A stretch of DNA of 64,000 nt, taken from NCBI RefSeq assembly GCF_002278135.3, contig NZ_CP029425.2, forward strand, positions 1,526,001 to 1,590,000. The letters are read 5' to 3'. This document shows, one piece after another, positions 1-8,090 of this stretch. How positions within the stretch are numbered: position 1 is the first letter of the stretch; the number at the start of each line of letters is the position of its first letter. The translations under genes were made by a program, and so were the position numbers. Source of the DNA: Bradyrhizobium ottawaense (GTDB lineage Bacteria; Pseudomonadota; Alphaproteobacteria; Rhizobiales; Xanthobacteraceae). The notes beneath the pieces are model-generated. The model was not told where the DNA came from. It did not search any database and worked only from the letters and a program-made list of their open reading frames with translations.

Positions 1-342
1 AACGGCAGGGCGATGCGCTACGGCATTGGCGTCGGGCGTCCCGGCTTCACCTGGTCCGGCGTGAAGGCGATCACAGCCAAGCGCGAATGGCCGGACTGGA
101 CGCCGCCGGCCGAAATGATCGCGCGCCGTCCCGATTTGCCCCGGCACATGGAAGGCGGTCCGGAGAACCCGCTCGGCGCCCGCGCGATGTATCTGGGCTC
201 GACGCTGTACCGCATCCACGGCTCCAACGAGCCCTGGACCATCGGCACCAACGTCTCCTCCGGCTGCATCCGCATGCGCAACGAAGACGTCATCGACCTC
301 TACGGCCGCGTCAATGTCGGCACCAAGGTCGTGGTGATGTAG
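1..342 (+). CDS. L,D-transpeptidase (YkuD/ErfK family), 5'-truncated by the window
   Basis: Only the C-terminal part of the catalytic domain is present; the frame is open from base 1, so the start lies upstream. The visible part has the YkuD signature, a His-Gly in YRIHGSNEPW followed about 16 residues later by SSGCIRM, whose Cys is the catalytic nucleophile. Enzymes of this family make 3-3 peptidoglycan cross-links or attach proteins to peptidoglycan in the periplasm. The domain ends within a few residues of the stop, as is usual for ErfK-type proteins. Substrate specificity cannot be judged from this fragment. Confidence 0.9.
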   Translation, partial: NGRAMRYGIGVGRPGFTWSGVKAITAKREWPDWTPPAEMIARRPDLPRHMEGGPENPLGARAMYLGSTLYRIHGSNEPWTIGTNVSSGCIRMRNEDVIDLYGRVNVGTKVVVM

Positions 343-447
343 CCCAGCGCGCGCTGCGAGCCGTCAACTCCGCGTGTCGCGCCGGCTCGCGACGCGCGGC
401 ATCGAAGGCGTTGCGCGCCGCCGGCGTACGTCCTCCGGCCGAGGTCT

Positions 448-537
448 AAAGCGCGATGCGATCAGGATGAATCGTCATCGCGCTTAAAGCATGATCTTTT
501 CGGAAAACCGCTGCGCACTTTTCCGGATCATGCTTTA
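448..537. repeat. Two-hairpin palindromic intergenic repeat, copy 1
   Basis: Hairpin one (448-485) pairs AAAGCGCGATG with CATCGCGCTT. Hairpin two (486-536) pairs AAAGCATGATC and GGAAAA with TTTTCC and GATCATGCTTT around a CCGCTGCGCAC loop. The same two modules recur in reverse order and orientation at 16135-16233 with only small differences. The element fills the gap between the L,D-transpeptidase and a minus-strand small gene, touching the latter's stop codon. I recognise this as a common Bradyrhizobium intergenic repeat from memory only. Confidence 0.9.
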
Positions 538-759
538 GGCTGGCCGACGATGCCGCCTCGAACCGAGACGAGGGGCAACAGAGCAGCGACGACGAGTTGA
601 TGAATGGGAAAGAGATGCGCGAACGGAGCGTTTCAACCGCCGCGCCGACAGCTCTGCCTTCTTGAGGCGCTCGTGCAGTCCCTCCAACTCCGACAACTCG
701 GTGATGAGATGAGTTGTCACGTTGGTCAGGGTTGCGATGCGCTGCTGAAGTGGACTCAT
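535..759 (-). CDS. Small basic hypothetical protein, 74 aa
   Basis: An uncharacterised small protein starting MSPLQQRIATL. Residues about 1-45 look like an amphipathic helix or coiled coil (ITELSELEGLHERLKKAEL), and the rest is an Arg/Ser-rich basic tail. I chose the ATG at 759 over an upstream start at 798 because the upstream extension looks like non-coding sequence. The stop codon lies in the arm of the adjacent repeat. I know no family for it, and it may be lineage-specific. It is either a small coiled-coil protein or a spurious reading frame. Confidence 0.45.
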   Translation of the reverse strand: MSPLQQRIATLTNVTTHLITELSELEGLHERLKKAELSARRLKRSVRASLSHSSTRRRCSVAPRLGSRRHRRPA

Positions 760-1025
760 TTTTAAAACCCCGACTATAACCAAGAGAGGCAACCACATTG
801 GTGTGTGGCATGAGCAACGTGTTCTTCCAGTTGAACACCCATGTCCGAATTTGGAAATCCGGGAGTCTACGGTCGCACGCGTCAGACGGCGATTTGATTT
901 GTCATGGTGAATTCAGGCGCGTCGGGTAACGTTCAGCTCAGTCCAATGGAGCTGCGCATTAGTCATATTATATCGAGCGTCCTCTCTCCTTGCCGTGGCA
1001 CAAAAGACGCTCGAGCCCATGCTCT

Positions 1026-1054
1026 AAAGAAAACGGCCGCCGAGAGGCGGCCGT
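1026..1054 (-). terminator. Rho-independent terminator of the DUF2076 gene
   Basis: On the minus strand a perfect stem ACGGCCGCC / GGCGGCCGT with a four-base loop is followed by TTTTCTTT. It lies about 20 bases past the DUF2076 stop codon. Confidence 0.85.
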
Positions 1055-1076
1055 CCGCATCTTTCGGACGAATTGC

Positions 1077-1907
1077 TCACGCGTAATCGCTGCCGCCATC
1101 GTCGTCGCCGCCGAAATCGCTGTCGTCGGCTACGTCCATATTGCCGTCGTCGTTGTTGTCGCCGTAGTTCTGGTCGTTGTCGTTACGATCGTTGTTCGCC
1201 TGGTCGGAGAAGCTCTGGCGGGACTCCCGGTTGGAGCCGATGTCGTTGAGGCCGGCATCGCGCGCGAGCGAGCCGCCGGACTGGTCGCTGCCGCCCCAAG
1301 GACTTCCACCGGCGCTGCGGTCGCCGAGGGCGTTGGTGTCGCCAAAGGCCTGCTGATGCGATCCGCCCATCATGCCGCGGATGCTCGAGAGCAGCAGCGA
1401 GCCGCCGACGACGCCGGCGGCAGCTGCCGCTGCGGTGCCGAGGAACGAGCCGCCGCCACCGCCCATCGGCGGTGCGCCATAACCCTGGCCCTGGCCCGGG
1501 CCCTGACCTGGACCTTGGCCGTAAGGCGGCTGACCGTAGCCCGGCTGCGTCTGCTGCATCGCTCCGCCGCTGTTCCAGACCGGCCGCGTGTCACGCGGCG
1601 GCACGTTCGGAACCGAGCCGCGCGAGGGGCCTCCGCCGAACAAGGTATCGCGCATGGTGTCGAGGAAGCCGCCGGACTGCGCCTGCTCGGGCGCATGGGC
1701 CGCTTCCAGCTCCTGGATGCGGTTATGGGCACGCTTCAGCGCTTCGTCCTGCAGCAGCGTGGTCTGCACCAGCGCATAGATCGCGCCGGGTGCCTTGCGC
1801 AGTCCGTCCGAGATCGCGGCGATCGCGTCGGGATCGCGCGGTGCGTTTTCCAGTTTCGAAAGCCGGTCGAAAAGGTCGTCGACGAGCTGGCGTTCCTGCG
1901 GCGTCAT
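1077..1907 (-). CDS. DUF2076 domain-containing protein, 276 aa
   Basis: The N-terminus MTPQERQLVDDLFDRL is the hallmark of DUF2076 proteins, which are common in alpha- and gammaproteobacteria and have no firmly established function. Residues about 1-90 are helical. A Gly/Gln/Pro-rich linker follows (about 115-165), then a Gly-rich possible membrane-associating stretch (about 170-200) and a very acidic Asp/Asn-rich tail. A GGGAG ribosome-binding site precedes the ATG. The gene appears monocistronic, with its own terminator at 1026-1054. Some annotations call this family a periplasmic ligand-binding sensor, but I see no convincing signal peptide. Confidence 0.85.
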   Translation of the reverse strand: MTPQERQLVDDLFDRLSKLENAPRDPDAIAAISDGLRKAPGAIYALVQTTLLQDEALKRAHNRIQELEAAHAPEQAQSGGFLDTMRDTLFGGGPSRGSVPNVPPRDTRPVWNSGGAMQQTQPGYGQPPYGQGPGQGPGQGQGYGAPPMGGGGGSFLGTAAAAAAGVVGGSLLLSSIRGMMGGSHQQAFGDTNALGDRSAGGSPWGGSDQSGGSLARDAGLNDIGSNRESRQSFSDQANNDRNDNDQNYGDNNDDGNMDVADDSDFGGDDDGGSDYA

Positions 1908-2032
1908 GATCAGTCTCCCTCGCGCAAAACAAGCGCGAAGCAGATGTAGGGTTCCATTGTGGCCCCAACAGTGCCGGCCGGATTAAATTTCGGTATGCGA
2001 CAAGCTGCCCCGCGGCTTGCTGTCCGCCGGTG

Positions 2033-2878
2033 TCATCCCAGCGTGGCGCCGCTGTCCGCCAGCAGACGCGCGAAGGCGTCGCCCGCCAGATAGGCGTGCT
2101 CGCGTTCGCGGACATCCGTCATCGGATCGAGGCCGGCGAGGACATCGTCGACGAAGCCGGGGTGGCACATCACGAGGCCGCCATCTGGCAAGCCTTCCAG
2201 GAATTGCCGCATCAGCTCGCCAAAATCGGCCGCCCGCGTGAAGTCATAGGCGCCGGCAAAGCCCGGGTTGAAGCTGAGCCCCGCGCTGCCGGCACGGCGG
2301 CGGAATTGCGCGCTGAGGACGTCGAGCACGATGGCCTTGGGTGAGGCCAGCCGCTGCTTGAGCGGCAGGTCGCGGCCGCCCTGGCGCACCCAGGCGTTCG
2401 GCGCGCCTTCGCGGACCGCATCGACAAAGCCGTCGCGCACCTGCGGATAGAGCTGCACATGCTGATGGCCGTCGACGAAGTCAGGCGCGCGCCCGAACGC
2501 TTCGGCGAAGGCGGCGAGCTGCGCCTTCACCTCGTTGCGGAAGAATTCGCGGTCGAGCCGCCGCAAAATGCCCGCGCGCAGCAGCTTCGGAAACGGCATG
2601 AACATGTCGCCGTCGAGCGGGCGGAAATGCATGGTGAGGGGACGGAACGGCGCCGACAGCGTCACGTGCAATCCGATCGCGCAGCGCGGGCTCGTCTTCG
2701 CCGAGGCCTGAAGCGCCTCGACCTCGCTGCGCGCGATTGCGGGCCCCACCATCATCACCGAGGTGGCGTTGAGGCGGCCGCGTTCGATCAGGTCGCGGAT
2801 GGCGCGGTTGACGCCCGGGCTGATGCCGTAATCGTCGGCACAGAGCCAGATCCGCCGCAGACCGGCGGCCGCGCTCAT
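2033..2878 (-). CDS. ChbG/HpnK (YdjC) family deacetylase
   Basis: A 281-residue member of the YdjC fold, a metal-dependent carbohydrate N-deacetylase family that includes ChbG, HpnK and NaxD. Visible metal and active-site elements are ADDYGISPGV near the N-terminus, GLHVTL (His) near residue 90, and DGHQHVQLYP near residue 140. Its ATG overlaps the stop of the upstream glycosyltransferase by four bases (ATGA), so the two are translationally coupled. With an ArnC/GtrB-type partner, the best guess is deacetylation of a polyprenyl-phosphate-linked N-acetyl-hexosamine, as NaxD does in Francisella. HpnK-like hopanoid head-group chemistry is the alternative. Confidence 0.85.
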   Translation of the reverse strand: MSAAAGLRRIWLCADDYGISPGVNRAIRDLIERGRLNATSVMMVGPAIARSEVEALQASAKTSPRCAIGLHVTLSAPFRPLTMHFRPLDGDMFMPFPKLLRAGILRRLDREFFRNEVKAQLAAFAEAFGRAPDFVDGHQHVQLYPQVRDGFVDAVREGAPNAWVRQGGRDLPLKQRLASPKAIVLDVLSAQFRRRAGSAGLSFNPGFAGAYDFTRAADFGELMRQFLEGLPDGGLVMCHPGFVDDVLAGLDPMTDVREREHAYLAGDAFARLLADSGATLG

Positions 2879-3927
2879 TCGGCCGCCGTCCTCTTCGCGG
2901 CGTCGCTCGAAGCGTCCTGCGCCGCTTCGAAGTGCTTTTCACTATGCTCGGCGACGAAGTAGATCGGGCGCGCCTTCAACTCGGAGAGGATCTTGCCGAT
3001 ATATTCGCCGACGATGCCGATCATGATGAGCTGCACGCCGCCGATCGTCATCAGGCCGATCACGAGCGAGGGATAGCCGGGCACCTGCTTGCCGGTCGTG
3101 AACACCTCCCAGAGGATCGAAAGGCCGAACAGGAAGGCGCCCCCGGCGAGAATGACGCCGAGCAGGCTGGCGAAGCGCAGGGGGGCCACCGAAAACGAGG
3201 TCAGGCCCTCGATCGACAGGCCGAGCAGGCTCGCGGCGTTGAAGGTGGTGACGCCATGGGCGCGGGCGGAAGGCTCGTAGTCGACCCGGATCTGGCGGAA
3301 GCCGATCCAGCTGGCGAGGCCCTTGAAGAACCGGTTGCGCTCGGGCAGCTGCCTGAGCGCTGTGACCGCGCGCGGCGACAGCAGGCGGAAGTCGCCGGCG
3401 TCCTCGGGAATCTTCTGCCGTGCCCCCCAATTGATCAGCGCGTAGAAGCCGTGCACGGCGACCCGGCGCAGGAAGGTCTCGTTGTCGCGATGCGCCTTGG
3501 CGGTGTAGACGACGTCATAGCCGTCATCGATCCAGTGCCGCACCAGCTGTTCGATCAGGGCCGGCGGATGCTGGCCGTCGCCGTCCATGAACATGACGGC
3601 GCCGAGCCGGGCATGGTCGAGGCCGGCCATCAGCGCCGCTTCCTTGCCGAAATTGCGCGACAGCGACACCACCTGGACGTCGATCGCGTCGGCCGGCAGC
3701 GCGCGGGCGATCGCCAGCGTCGCATCCTTGCTGCCGTCGTCGACATAGACGACCTCGCAAGCCAGCCGATAGCGCTCCCGCAAGGTTTTTGCCAGATCGC
3801 AGATGCGCTGGTGCAGGGCGGCGAGGCCCGCCGCCTCGTTGTAGACGGGGACGACGATCGACAGTCCCTTCGCCGCGGCGGTGCCTGCGGTCGTCGTCAT
3901 GCCGGAAACGTCAGAGCCCAGCGTCAT
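2875..3927 (-). CDS. Glycosyltransferase family 2, polyprenyl-phosphate type (ArnC/GtrB/DPM1-like)
   Basis: A 350-residue membrane glycosyltransferase. The GT-A domain has LSIVVPVYNEAAG near the N-terminus, the nucleotide/metal motif FMDGDGQHPP, and a later acceptor-region stretch PEDAGDFRLL. Two C-terminal transmembrane helices follow (around FASLLGVILAGGAFLFG and LVIGLMTIGGVQLIMIGIVG), the layout of enzymes that load a sugar onto undecaprenyl or dolichyl phosphate on the cytoplasmic face. The start at 3927 has GGAAC about nine bases upstream, whereas an internal ATG at 3900 has no ribosome-binding site. It is followed directly by the coupled YdjC deacetylase. Confidence 0.9.
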   Translation of the reverse strand: MTLGSDVSGMTTTAGTAAAKGLSIVVPVYNEAAGLAALHQRICDLAKTLRERYRLACEVVYVDDGSKDATLAIARALPADAIDVQVVSLSRNFGKEAALMAGLDHARLGAVMFMDGDGQHPPALIEQLVRHWIDDGYDVVYTAKAHRDNETFLRRVAVHGFYALINWGARQKIPEDAGDFRLLSPRAVTALRQLPERNRFFKGLASWIGFRQIRVDYEPSARAHGVTTFNAASLLGLSIEGLTSFSVAPLRFASLLGVILAGGAFLFGLSILWEVFTTGKQVPGYPSLVIGLMTIGGVQLIMIGIVGEYIGKILSELKARPIYFVAEHSEKHFEAAQDASSDAAKRTAAE

Positions 3928-4025
3928 CGATCAAGTTCCAGAAGCGTTCAAAGTCATCTTAACAGCATATGGTAGCTGCCGTTTGCTGTCGCAAAGCTGA
4001 ACGGAAAAGCCGAACGGCCTGAGGC

Positions 4026-5003
4026 TCACTGCCGCAGGAACGCCTCCAGCTTGGCGAACAGCGGGTTCTCCCGGTCGAACACGTAGTCGAGCGAAACCAC
4101 CGAGACGGTCTCGGCGCCATGCTCGCGCAGGAAGCTTGCCAGCGCATAGAGCTGTCCCGGCGGGCAGTGCAACGTCAACATGCCCGACGAGGTCGGCCCG
4201 CCGAACGGGGCTTCGACGCCGAACCGGCCATGGGCTTCGCCGAGCAGCGCCGCGTCGCATTGCCGGAAGCGGGTGCGGACCTCGCGATACTTGTTGGCTC
4301 GCGCCCTTGCTGCGATGTGATCGAGGATGACGCGCGCGGTCTCCCGCGCCTGCGGCGTCCAGTCGGCCTCTTTCGAGGCGACCAGATTGGCCTGGCTGCG
4401 CAGGATCACGCCGTCGTCGAGCACCCGCAAGCCGTTGGCGGCGAGCGTCGCGCCCGTCGTGGTGATGTCGACGATCAGCTCGGCGCTGCCGGCCGCCGGC
4501 GCGCCTTCGGTCGCGCCGCTACTTTCAACGATGCGGTAATCGGTGATGCCGTGGCTCTGGAAGAAGGTGCGGGTGAGGTTGATGAACTTGGTCGCGACCC
4601 GCATCCGCATGTGATGCTGCTCGCGGAAGCCGGTGGTGACGTCGTCGAGGTCGGCCATGGTGCGAACGTCGATCCAGGCCTGCGGCACCGCGACGACGAC
4701 GTCGGCGTAGCCGAAGCCGAGCCCGTCGATCAGCGACACGCGCTTGTCGGCGTCCGCGATGTTCTCGCGCACCAGGTCTTCCCCGGTGACGCCGAGATGC
4801 GCGAGGCCGCGCGACAGTTGCGAGGCGATCTCGCTCGCCGAGAGATAGGCGACCTCGACATTGTCGAGGCCTGCAAGCGTGCCGCGATAGTCGCGGGCGC
4901 CGCCGGCCTTCGACAGCTTGAGGCCGGCACGGGCGAAGAAGGCCTCGGTGTTTTCCTGCAGGCGGCCCTTGGAGGGAACGGCCAGAACGAATGGCGCGCT
5001 CAT
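4026..5003 (-). CDS. hisG: ATP phosphoribosyltransferase, 325 aa
   Basis: Catalyses the first step of histidine synthesis, joining ATP and PRPP to give phosphoribosyl-ATP. The N-terminal substrate domains carry [22 protein letters not shown] and the PRPP-binding segment [18 protein letters not shown]. An extra C-terminal region (about 230-325, from FRQCDAALL to KLEAFLRQ) is present, making it longer than the about 210-230 residue HisZ-dependent short enzymes. It starts three bases after the hisZ stop, with GGGAG eight bases before its ATG, so the pair is one transcription unit. Confidence 0.95.
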   Translation of the reverse strand: MSAPFVLAVPSKGRLQENTEAFFARAGLKLSKAGGARDYRGTLAGLDNVEVAYLSASEIASQLSRGLAHLGVTGEDLVRENIADADKRVSLIDGLGFGYADVVVAVPQAWIDVRTMADLDDVTTGFREQHHMRMRVATKFINLTRTFFQSHGITDYRIVESSGATEGAPAAGSAELIVDITTTGATLAANGLRVLDDGVILRSQANLVASKEADWTPQARETARVILDHIAARARANKYREVRTRFRQCDAALLGEAHGRFGVEAPFGGPTSSGMLTLHCPPGQLYALASFLREHGAETVSVVSLDYVFDRENPLFAKLEAFLRQ

Positions 5004-5006
5004 GAC

Positions 5007-6158
5007 TTAAGCTCCCACCTTGCGGCCGATCTTCGTCAGCGCGTCCACCCAGACCGAGAAGCCCACCGCGGGGATCGGTTCAGTCGATCCAAGCTGGGTC
5101 ATCAGCCCGTCATAGCGGCCGCCGGCGACCAGCGGCTCGGCGCCGTTGCCCCGGTGATGCAGCTCGAATTCGAAGCCGGTGTAATAGTCGAGGCCGCGCC
5201 CGAACGCGGTCGAGAAGCGCGTCTGCTTCACGTCGATGCCGCGCGCCGCCATGAAGCCGACCCGGCTCTCGAACTGGTCGATCGCTGCCGTGAGGTCGAG
5301 CCTGGCGTCGGCAGTGAGCGCGCGCAGCTCGGCGATGGCATCGTCGGGATTGCCTGCAATCGTCAGGAAGCGCTTGAGCACGGCAATCGCCTCGCGCGGC
5401 AGCGCGCCGCCCTTCAGCGTCGATTGCTCGAGGAAGCGGTCGGCGATCTCGGCCGTGGTGCGTCCCCCGACATTGGTGGTGCCGGCGATCGACATCAGAT
5501 CGGTGACGAAGGCGAGCGCCGCCTTGCGGTCGGAGCCGGCGAGGGCGGCGAGCACGCCCTCATATTCGCTGCGGGTGGCGGTGGTCGCGGCCGCCAGCCG
5601 TTCCAGATCCTTTTCCAGGCTGATCTTGCGGTTGAAATCCTTGACCAGGCGGCGGCGCCAGACCGGATAGAGGTCGAGCGCGTCGAGCAGCGCGTTGAAC
5701 AGCGCCACGTCGCCGGTGCGGATCTCGACGTCGCGGACACCGAAGGCCGCGGTCGCTTCGAGCCCGAGCGCCAACGTCTCGGCGTCGGCCGCGGCGCGGT
5801 CCTGGCGGCCGAACGATTCGATGCCGGCCTGCAGGAATTCGCTGGCTTGACCGCTGCGGTAGCGAAACACCGGGCCGAGATAGCTGAACCCGGCCGGCTG
5901 GCCGGCACGACCGGAGGTCAGGTAATCGCGCGCCACCGGAATGGTCAGGTCCGGGCGCAGGCAGAGCTCCTCGCCCGTGAGGTCCGTGGTCAGGTACAGG
6001 CTCTTGCGGATGTCCTCGCCGGAGAGGTCCAGGAACGGCTCGGCCGGCTGCAGGATGGCGGGCTCGGCCCTGACGTAACCGGCCTGCGCGAACGACAACA
6101 GCAGCGTATCCGCCCAAGCGGCGGAGCCGGCAGCATTTGAGGTGGCAGTCGCGGTCAT
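5007..6158 (-). CDS. hisZ: ATP phosphoribosyltransferase regulatory subunit
   Basis: A histidyl-tRNA-synthetase paralogue without the anticodon-binding domain, which acts as regulatory subunit of HisG. Class II synthetase motifs are visible (LRPDLTIPVARDYL as motif 2 region, FGRGLDYYTGFEFELHH as the histidine A-like motif), and the protein stops at about 383 residues. I chose the ATG at 6158 (MTATATSNAAG). ATG at 6170 and a longer upstream frame are possible but add no conserved sequence. It heads a two-gene operon with hisG. Confidence 0.92.
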   Translation of the reverse strand: MTATATSNAAGSAAWADTLLLSFAQAGYVRAEPAILQPAEPFLDLSGEDIRKSLYLTTDLTGEELCLRPDLTIPVARDYLTSGRAGQPAGFSYLGPVFRYRSGQASEFLQAGIESFGRQDRAAADAETLALGLEATAAFGVRDVEIRTGDVALFNALLDALDLYPVWRRRLVKDFNRKISLEKDLERLAAATTATRSEYEGVLAALAGSDRKAALAFVTDLMSIAGTTNVGGRTTAEIADRFLEQSTLKGGALPREAIAVLKRFLTIAGNPDDAIAELRALTADARLDLTAAIDQFESRVGFMAARGIDVKQTRFSTAFGRGLDYYTGFEFELHHRGNGAEPLVAGGRYDGLMTQLGSTEPIPAVGFSVWVDALTKIGRKVGA

Positions 6159-6290
6159 AACTGGGTCCATCGTCCCGGTGGAACCGGGCAGGGCAAGGGG
6201 AGGCAGGCGAATTGCGCAGCCCTTAGCATGGCCCGAAAGCGGTTTCGACCTCCAAAGGATCAATCGCTTAACAGGCGGGCAACGCCGGGA

Positions 6291-7043
6291 TCAGCTGGCA
6301 TTGCCCCAATCGCCCAGCACCGCCTGCACCAGCGCCAGGGCGGCTACGGCAGCGGTATCGGCCCGCATGATCCGCGGGCCGAGCGCCAGCCGGAGGATCC
6401 TGGGCTGCCGCAGCAGCAGGGCCCGCTCTTCCTCGGCAAAGCCGCCTTCGGGGCCGATCAGCACGTCGATCCCCTGTCCGGCCTCGCGGGCGTCTTGCAG
6501 GCTTTGCACCGGGTTTTGCACCTCCGCCGCCTCGTCGCAGAAGATCAGCAGGCGGCCCGCAGGGCGCTGACTGAGATACCGCTCCAGCGGCACCGGCTCG
6601 GCGACCATGGCGATGCTCAAAATGCCGCATTGCTCGGCCGCCTCGACGACATTGGCGCGCATCCGCTCGGTGTTGACCCGGGAGGCCTGGGTGAACCGGG
6701 TCAGGACCGGCTGCAGGGCGGCTGCGCCCATCTCGATGGCCTTCTGGACCATGTAATCCAGCCGGGCATGCTTGAGCGGGGCGAAAACGTAGGCGACGTC
6801 GGGCAGTCCGTCCTGGGGCCGGGTCTGCTGCAGGATCACGAGACCGTCCGGCCGCTTGCGACCCTCGATGGCGGCCTGCCACTCGCCGTCCCGGCCGTTG
6901 AAGGCCAGAACCTCGGCCCCGGCGGCAAGTCGCAGCACATTGCCGAGATAATTGCTCTGGTCGCGGTCGAGCGGGACCCTGGCGTCCTGGGCAAGAGGAG
7001 CGTCGACGAACAGGCGGGGAGCGCGAAAATCGTGGGAGGGCAT
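6291..7043 (-). CDS. rsmE: 16S rRNA (uracil(1498)-N(3))-methyltransferase
   Basis: A SPOUT-fold methyltransferase that modifies U1498 of 16S rRNA. It is 250 residues, normal for RsmE. The N-terminal PUA-like part begins RAPRLFVDAPL. The SAM-binding trefoil-knot motifs are VLIGPEGGFAEEE and LALGPRIMRADTA, both characteristic. It lies about 130 bases downstream of the hisZ start region on the same strand but is probably transcribed separately. No good Shine-Dalgarno sequence is visible before its ATG. Confidence 0.95.
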   Translation of the reverse strand: MPSHDFRAPRLFVDAPLAQDARVPLDRDQSNYLGNVLRLAAGAEVLAFNGRDGEWQAAIEGRKRPDGLVILQQTRPQDGLPDVAYVFAPLKHARLDYMVQKAIEMGAAALQPVLTRFTQASRVNTERMRANVVEAAEQCGILSIAMVAEPVPLERYLSQRPAGRLLIFCDEAAEVQNPVQSLQDAREAGQGIDVLIGPEGGFAEEERALLLRQPRILRLALGPRIMRADTAAVAALALVQAVLGDWGNAS

Positions 7044-7253
7044 CGTTCAGGGGTCCGATTTGGGGCCGTTCTTAACCGAAAGCAGCCATTCCGGGGGTAA
7101 ATATTGCCGAAATGGTGCGTCCCCGCGCCGCGCTCTTGCCCTATTCAACGGGTTGTTAAGCGCCGGCGGGAATCGTAAAAACGCGAACACGCTGGTTGCG
7201 CTTCAATTGGGAAGACGCTGAACCCCGTAGCTCCTGCCGGAGAGATTCTCCTG

Positions 7254-7916
7254 ATGATCCGTCATTTGATGGTTCCGATCACTGCCGCCATGGTCACCCT
7301 GAGCACCGCGGGCGCCTATGCGCAAAGCGCCTTCCCGGCGCCGCTGCCGAACCAGGCCGCCACCAGTTCCGCGTTTCCCCCGGTGAACGGCTCGGCGCCG
7401 ACCGCTTCGGTCGGCACGGCACCGCAATCGTCCTTTCCCGTGAATGGCGCCGCGCCCGTCGGCGGCGCTGGCGCGTTCAGCGCGGCCCCGCCGACCCAGG
7501 GCGGCCCCGGCGAGGACTGCATGAAGGCTTTCATTCCTCTGCGCGAGGAAGCCGAGAAGCGCGGCAAGCTGATCAAGGCCGCGAGCGACCGTCATGCGCC
7601 GCCGGACGAAGCCTGCAAGCTGATCCGCAATTTCAGCCAGGCTGAGACCAAGATGATCAAGTACATCGAGTCCCACGCCGCCAAATGCGGAATCCCGGCG
7701 CAGATCGGCGCGCAGATGAAGGACGGTCACAAGAATACCGAGGCCATGGCGACGAAGGTCTGCAACGTCGCGCAGCAGATGCAGAACCAGCCGCGCGGTC
7801 CGGCCGGCCCGTCGCTGAGCGAGGTGCTCGGTTCAGGCTCGGCGCCTGAGGCCAATGCCGGCAAGAAGGGCGGCAGCACCTTCGACACGCTCAACGGCAA
7901 CGTCCTGACCCGATGA
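7254..7916 (+). CDS. Secreted hypothetical protein, 220 aa
   Basis: It has a signal peptide ending near AGAYAQSAF (residues about 22-25). A low-complexity Pro/Ala/Ser segment with repeated SAFP/SSFP units follows (about 25-85). The globular part contains four Cys (EDCMKAF, DEACKLI, AAKCGIP, TKVCNVA), spaced to allow two disulfides. A GGAGA sequence lies about ten bases before the ATG. I do not recognise a named domain. The gene runs divergently from rsmE with a 210-base gap that should hold both promoters. It is probably a periplasmic structural or binding protein. Confidence 0.75.
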   Translation: MIRHLMVPITAAMVTLSTAGAYAQSAFPAPLPNQAATSSAFPPVNGSAPTASVGTAPQSSFPVNGAAPVGGAGAFSAAPPTQGGPGEDCMKAFIPLREEAEKRGKLIKAASDRHAPPDEACKLIRNFSQAETKMIKYIESHAAKCGIPAQIGAQMKDGHKNTEAMATKVCNVAQQMQNQPRGPAGPSLSEVLGSGSAPEANAGKKGGSTFDTLNGNVLTR

Positions 7917-7918
7917 TA

Positions 7919-7997
7919 CACGTGCCGCCGATTTGAAGTTCCTACGGTGCTTGCCGCGAGATCCTCATAGGAACTTCAAATCGACAAGCGGCACGTG
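7919..7997. repeat. Asymmetric inverted repeat, GTGCC/GAAGTTC family, element 1
   Basis: The outer arms CACGTGCCGCCG (7919-7930) and CG...GCGGCACGTG (7982-7997) and the inner arms ATTTGAAGTTCCTA (7931-7944) and TAGGAACTTCAAAT (7968-7981) pair perfectly around a 23-base loop. A four-base bulge ACAA (7984-7987) occurs on the right side only. It starts three bases after the upstream stop codon. A second member of the family begins 13 bases further on. Confidence 0.93.
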
Positions 7998-8010
7998 AAT
8001 TATAATTTCT

Positions 8011-8090
8011 TGCTAGTGCCCTTGTAGTTTTCGAAGTTCGTACCGGATACGCCGCGATGGAATACGAACTTCGAAAACTGGGCACTAGCA
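8011..8090. repeat. Asymmetric inverted repeat, GTGCC/GAAGTTC family, element 2, overlapping the ubiA start
   Basis: The outer arms TGCTAGTGCCC (8011-8021) and GGGCACTAGCA (8080-8090) and the inner arms AGTTTTCGAAGTTCGTA (8026-8042) and its complement (8063-8079) pair perfectly around a 20-base loop. A TTGT bulge occurs on the left side only. The layout matches element 1, with the bulge moved to the opposite arm and complementary in sequence. The ATG used for ubiA (8057) lies in the loop, and the right arm is translated. Confidence 0.93.

Noticed and set aside
446..838. 130-codon minus-strand frame through the first repeat
   Set aside because: Its last part is translated repeat sequence, and the same peptide appears from the second repeat copy, so it is not gene-specific.
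904..1086. 60-codon plus-strand frame before the DUF2076 terminator
   Set aside because: No ribosome-binding site, no recognised domain, and it crosses the terminator of the opposite gene.
4119..6140. 673-codon plus-strand frame opposite hisG and hisZ
   Set aside because: It is antisense to two well-defined histidine genes. Long antisense frames are expected in high-GC DNA, and the translation shows no recognised domain.
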